The position numbers and the translations under genes were made by a program. Of a stretch of 33,034 nt of DNA, positions 31,371 through 33,034 are shown piece by piece. Within the stretch, counting starts at the first letter, position 1; each line of letters starts with the position of its first letter. This stretch comes from Desulfohalobiaceae bacterium (lineage in GTDB: Bacteria > Desulfobacterota > Desulfovibrionia > Desulfovibrionales > Desulfothermaceae), in assembly GCA_021737615.1 (NCBI GenBank), contig JAIPDR010000018.1, positions 1 through 33,034 on the forward strand, written 5' to 3'. The notes beneath the pieces were generated by a model. The model saw only the letters and a program-made list of their open reading frames with translations, did no database searches and had not been told where the DNA came from.

Positions 31371-33034
31371 ATGGAATATCTGCTGCGAGTCGATGTCACG
31401 ACCCGGGGAGTCGCCTACGAGCCAGTTCCTGAAGCCTACAGGCCGCTCGGCGGGCGCATACTGACCGCCAGAATATTGAACGATGAGGTCAAACCTACTT
31501 GCGGGCCCCTGGGGAAAAACAACAAGCTTGTCTTTGCCACCGGCCTTCTGGCCGGAACCGCGGTCTCCAGTTCCGGACGTCTGTCCATCGGGGGCAAGAG
31601 TCCCTTGACCGGAGGCATCAAGGAGAGCAATTCCGGTGGGACCCTGGCCGCCCGCCTGGCCGGGATGAACATCAAGGCCCTCGTCCTGGAGGGGCTGCCG
31701 GAAGACCGGACTCCTTCGATCCTGGTCATCGAACCGGAGGGGAGCAGGCTGGTTTCGGCCGGCGCCTACGAAGAGATGGGAGTCTATGCCTTTGCCGAGG
31801 CCATGCGAGAAGAGTACCCCGGGGCCTCCGTGGCCTGCATCGGCCCGGCGGGTGAGCGTCGCTACAAGGCAGCCGGGGTGGCGATAACCGACAAGGACGG
31901 CTGTCCCAGCCGCTACTGCGGCCGCGGCGGCCTGGGGGCGGTCATGGGCGCCAAGGGCATAAAGGGCGTGGTCATCCCGGAGAAGAGAAAGGTCCCGGTC
32001 GTCCGGGAGCAGGCCTTCAAGGCCGCTCTGCAGCGATACACCAGGATCTTGAAGGATGCCCCGAGCACCCGGTCCTACCGGGATTTTGGAACAACAGCCA
32101 TGCTGGAGAGGGTCAACGACCTCAAGGGGCTTCCGGTCAGGAATTTCAGCAGCGGGGTCTTTGAACAGGCCTCTCGAATCGATGCCCGGGCCCTGGTTGG
32201 GAATATCTCGCAAAGAGGCGGCCAGGGACGGGTCTCACATGCCTGCATGCCCGGATGCATCATCCAATGCTCCAACGTCTATGTGGACGAGGCAGGAAAG
32301 ACCATGGTCGCGCCTCTGGAATACGAGACTATCGCCCTTCTTGGTTCCAACCTGGGCATAGGGGATCTGGACGCCATCGCCCGCTTGAACTGGGCCTGTA
32401 ACGATATCGGCCTGGATACCATCGAGATGGGCGGGGCTCTGGGCGTGGCCATGGAGGGCGGACTGGCCTCTTTCGGCGACGCCGGGGCGGCCCTGGATCT
32501 GTTGGAGGAAGCCCGGCAGGGCAGCCCTCTGGGACGGGTCCTGGGAAACGGCGTCGCTATCACCGGCGAGGTCTTCGGGGTGCCGAACCTGCCCGTGGTC
32601 AAGAACCAGGGCATGCCCGGCTACGATCCCAGGGCCATCAAGGGCATGGGCGTGACCTATGCCACCACGGCCATGGGGGCCGACCACACGGCCGGCCCCA
32701 CGGCCAGGGCCGAGGTGGATCATGCCTCTGCCGGAGACCAGGCCGATCTATCCCTTAAGATGCAGAAGCTGATCGCCATGTTCGACTGCAGCGGGCTTTG
32801 CCTGTTCTGCATCGGGGCGGTCGCGCCCCAGCCGGATCTCGTCCTCGAACTGATCAATGCCCGTTTTGGCTGGGACAAGGACCTGGATTGGCTGAACAGC
32901 ATGTATGTGGAGATGATGCGCCTGGAGCAGGCCTTCAACGCCCGGGCCGGGTTCACGAAACTGGATAACAGATTGAACGAGGCCTTCACCGAACGAGCGC
33001 TGCCCGAACTGGGGACGGTCTTCGACGTCCCTGA
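31371..33034 (+). CDS. aor: Aldehyde:ferredoxin oxidoreductase (tungsten type), partial
   Basis: The first 554 residues of an AOR-family enzyme; the C-terminus is beyond the right edge. The N-terminal domain has RLSIGGKSPLTGGI...SNSGG and GRGGLGAVMGAKGIKG (184-199), the tungstopterin-binding signatures. YDPRAIKGMGVTYATTAMGADH follows later. Iron-sulfur ligands are Cys292, Cys296 and Cys300, spaced C-x3-C-x3-C where the classical enzyme has C-x2-C-x3-C, and the DCSGLC segment near 465 supplies the fourth. The enzyme oxidises aldehydes to acids with reduction of ferredoxin. AAGGAG precedes ATG 31371. Downstream of an acetoin-type complex it would remove the released aldehyde. Confidence 0.9.
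   Translation, partial: MEYLLRVDVTTRGVAYEPVPEAYRPLGGRILTARILNDEVKPTCGPLGKNNKLVFATGLLAGTAVSSSGRLSIGGKSPLTGGIKESNSGGTLAARLAGMNIKALVLEGLPEDRTPSILVIEPEGSRLVSAGAYEEMGVYAFAEAMREEYPGASVACIGPAGERRYKAAGVAITDKDGCPSRYCGRGGLGAVMGAKGIKGVVIPEKRKVPVVREQAFKAALQRYTRILKDAPSTRSYRDFGTTAMLERVNDLKGLPVRNFSSGVFEQASRIDARALVGNISQRGGQGRVSHACMPGCIIQCSNVYVDEAGKTMVAPLEYETIALLGSNLGIGDLDAIARLNWACNDIGLDTIEMGGALGVAMEGGLASFGDAGAALDLLEEARQGSPLGRVLGNGVAITGEVFGVPNLPVVKNQGMPGYDPRAIKGMGVTYATTAMGADHTAGPTARAEVDHASAGDQADLSLKMQKLIAMFDCSGLCLFCIGAVAPQPDLVLELINARFGWDKDLDWLNSMYVEMMRLEQAFNARAGFTKLDNRLNEAFTERALPELGTVFDVP

Noticed and set aside
1-33034. CRISPR arrays, insertion sequences, rRNA genes
   Set aside because: No regularly spaced repeats, no transposase-like frame with terminal repeats and no rRNA sequence were seen on either strand.

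Overview
The window looks like chromosomal DNA from an anaerobic bacterium, most likely a Desulfobacterota-type (deltaproteobacterial) organism. The case rests on a hybrid-cluster protein gene behind an FNR-type box, a tungsten-type aldehyde:ferredoxin oxidoreductase, two branched-chain-amino-acid-type (HAAT) ABC transporters, and an acetoin-dehydrogenase cluster that includes its own lipoyl synthase, an arrangement known from Pelobacter. The assignment is an inference from gene content; no rRNA or phylogenetic marker is present. Both ends of the window cut a gene (hcp on the left, the oxidoreductase on the right).

Left part (1-8500) is a mixed neighbourhood. It holds hcp (minus), a GAF-type class III nucleotide cyclase (plus), a 515-base gene-free stretch rich in inverted repeats, an HExxH protein and an AAA/DUF4143 ATPase (both minus), a DUF364 protein (plus), an MBL-fold hydrolase, a pair of exported proteins, and tRNA-Ala(CGC) with a clear promoter and terminator.

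Middle part (8528-16546) is an acetoin-dehydrogenase-type locus. A sigma-54 activator of the AcoR type and lipA are on the minus strand. Divergent from them are E1 alpha, E1 beta, E2 and E3 on the plus strand. The 337-base divergent region contains a good -24/-12 (sigma-54) promoter in front of E1 alpha and a pair of direct repeats about 150 bases further upstream that could be the activator sites.

Right part (16601-33034) continues on the same strand with short gaps: two SDR dehydrogenases, a zinc alcohol dehydrogenase, an iron alcohol dehydrogenase, a periplasmic binding protein, livHMGF set 1, a second zinc alcohol dehydrogenase, a decayed fragment of a thiamine-diphosphate enzyme, livHMGF set 2, a second binding protein and the aldehyde oxidoreductase. 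About 21 kb could be one transcription unit with internal hairpins.

Working model (inference): a small polyol, diol or hydroxyketone is imported by one or both HAAT systems. It is oxidised by the SDR/MDR/Fe-ADH enzymes to an acetoin-like alpha-hydroxyketone and cleaved by the lipoyl-dependent complex to acyl-CoA plus aldehyde. The aldehyde is then oxidised by the ferredoxin-linked oxidoreductase. LipA would supply lipoyl groups to E2 and the AcoR-type protein would sense the substrate. The individual enzyme families are well supported; the actual substrate is not shown by the sequence.
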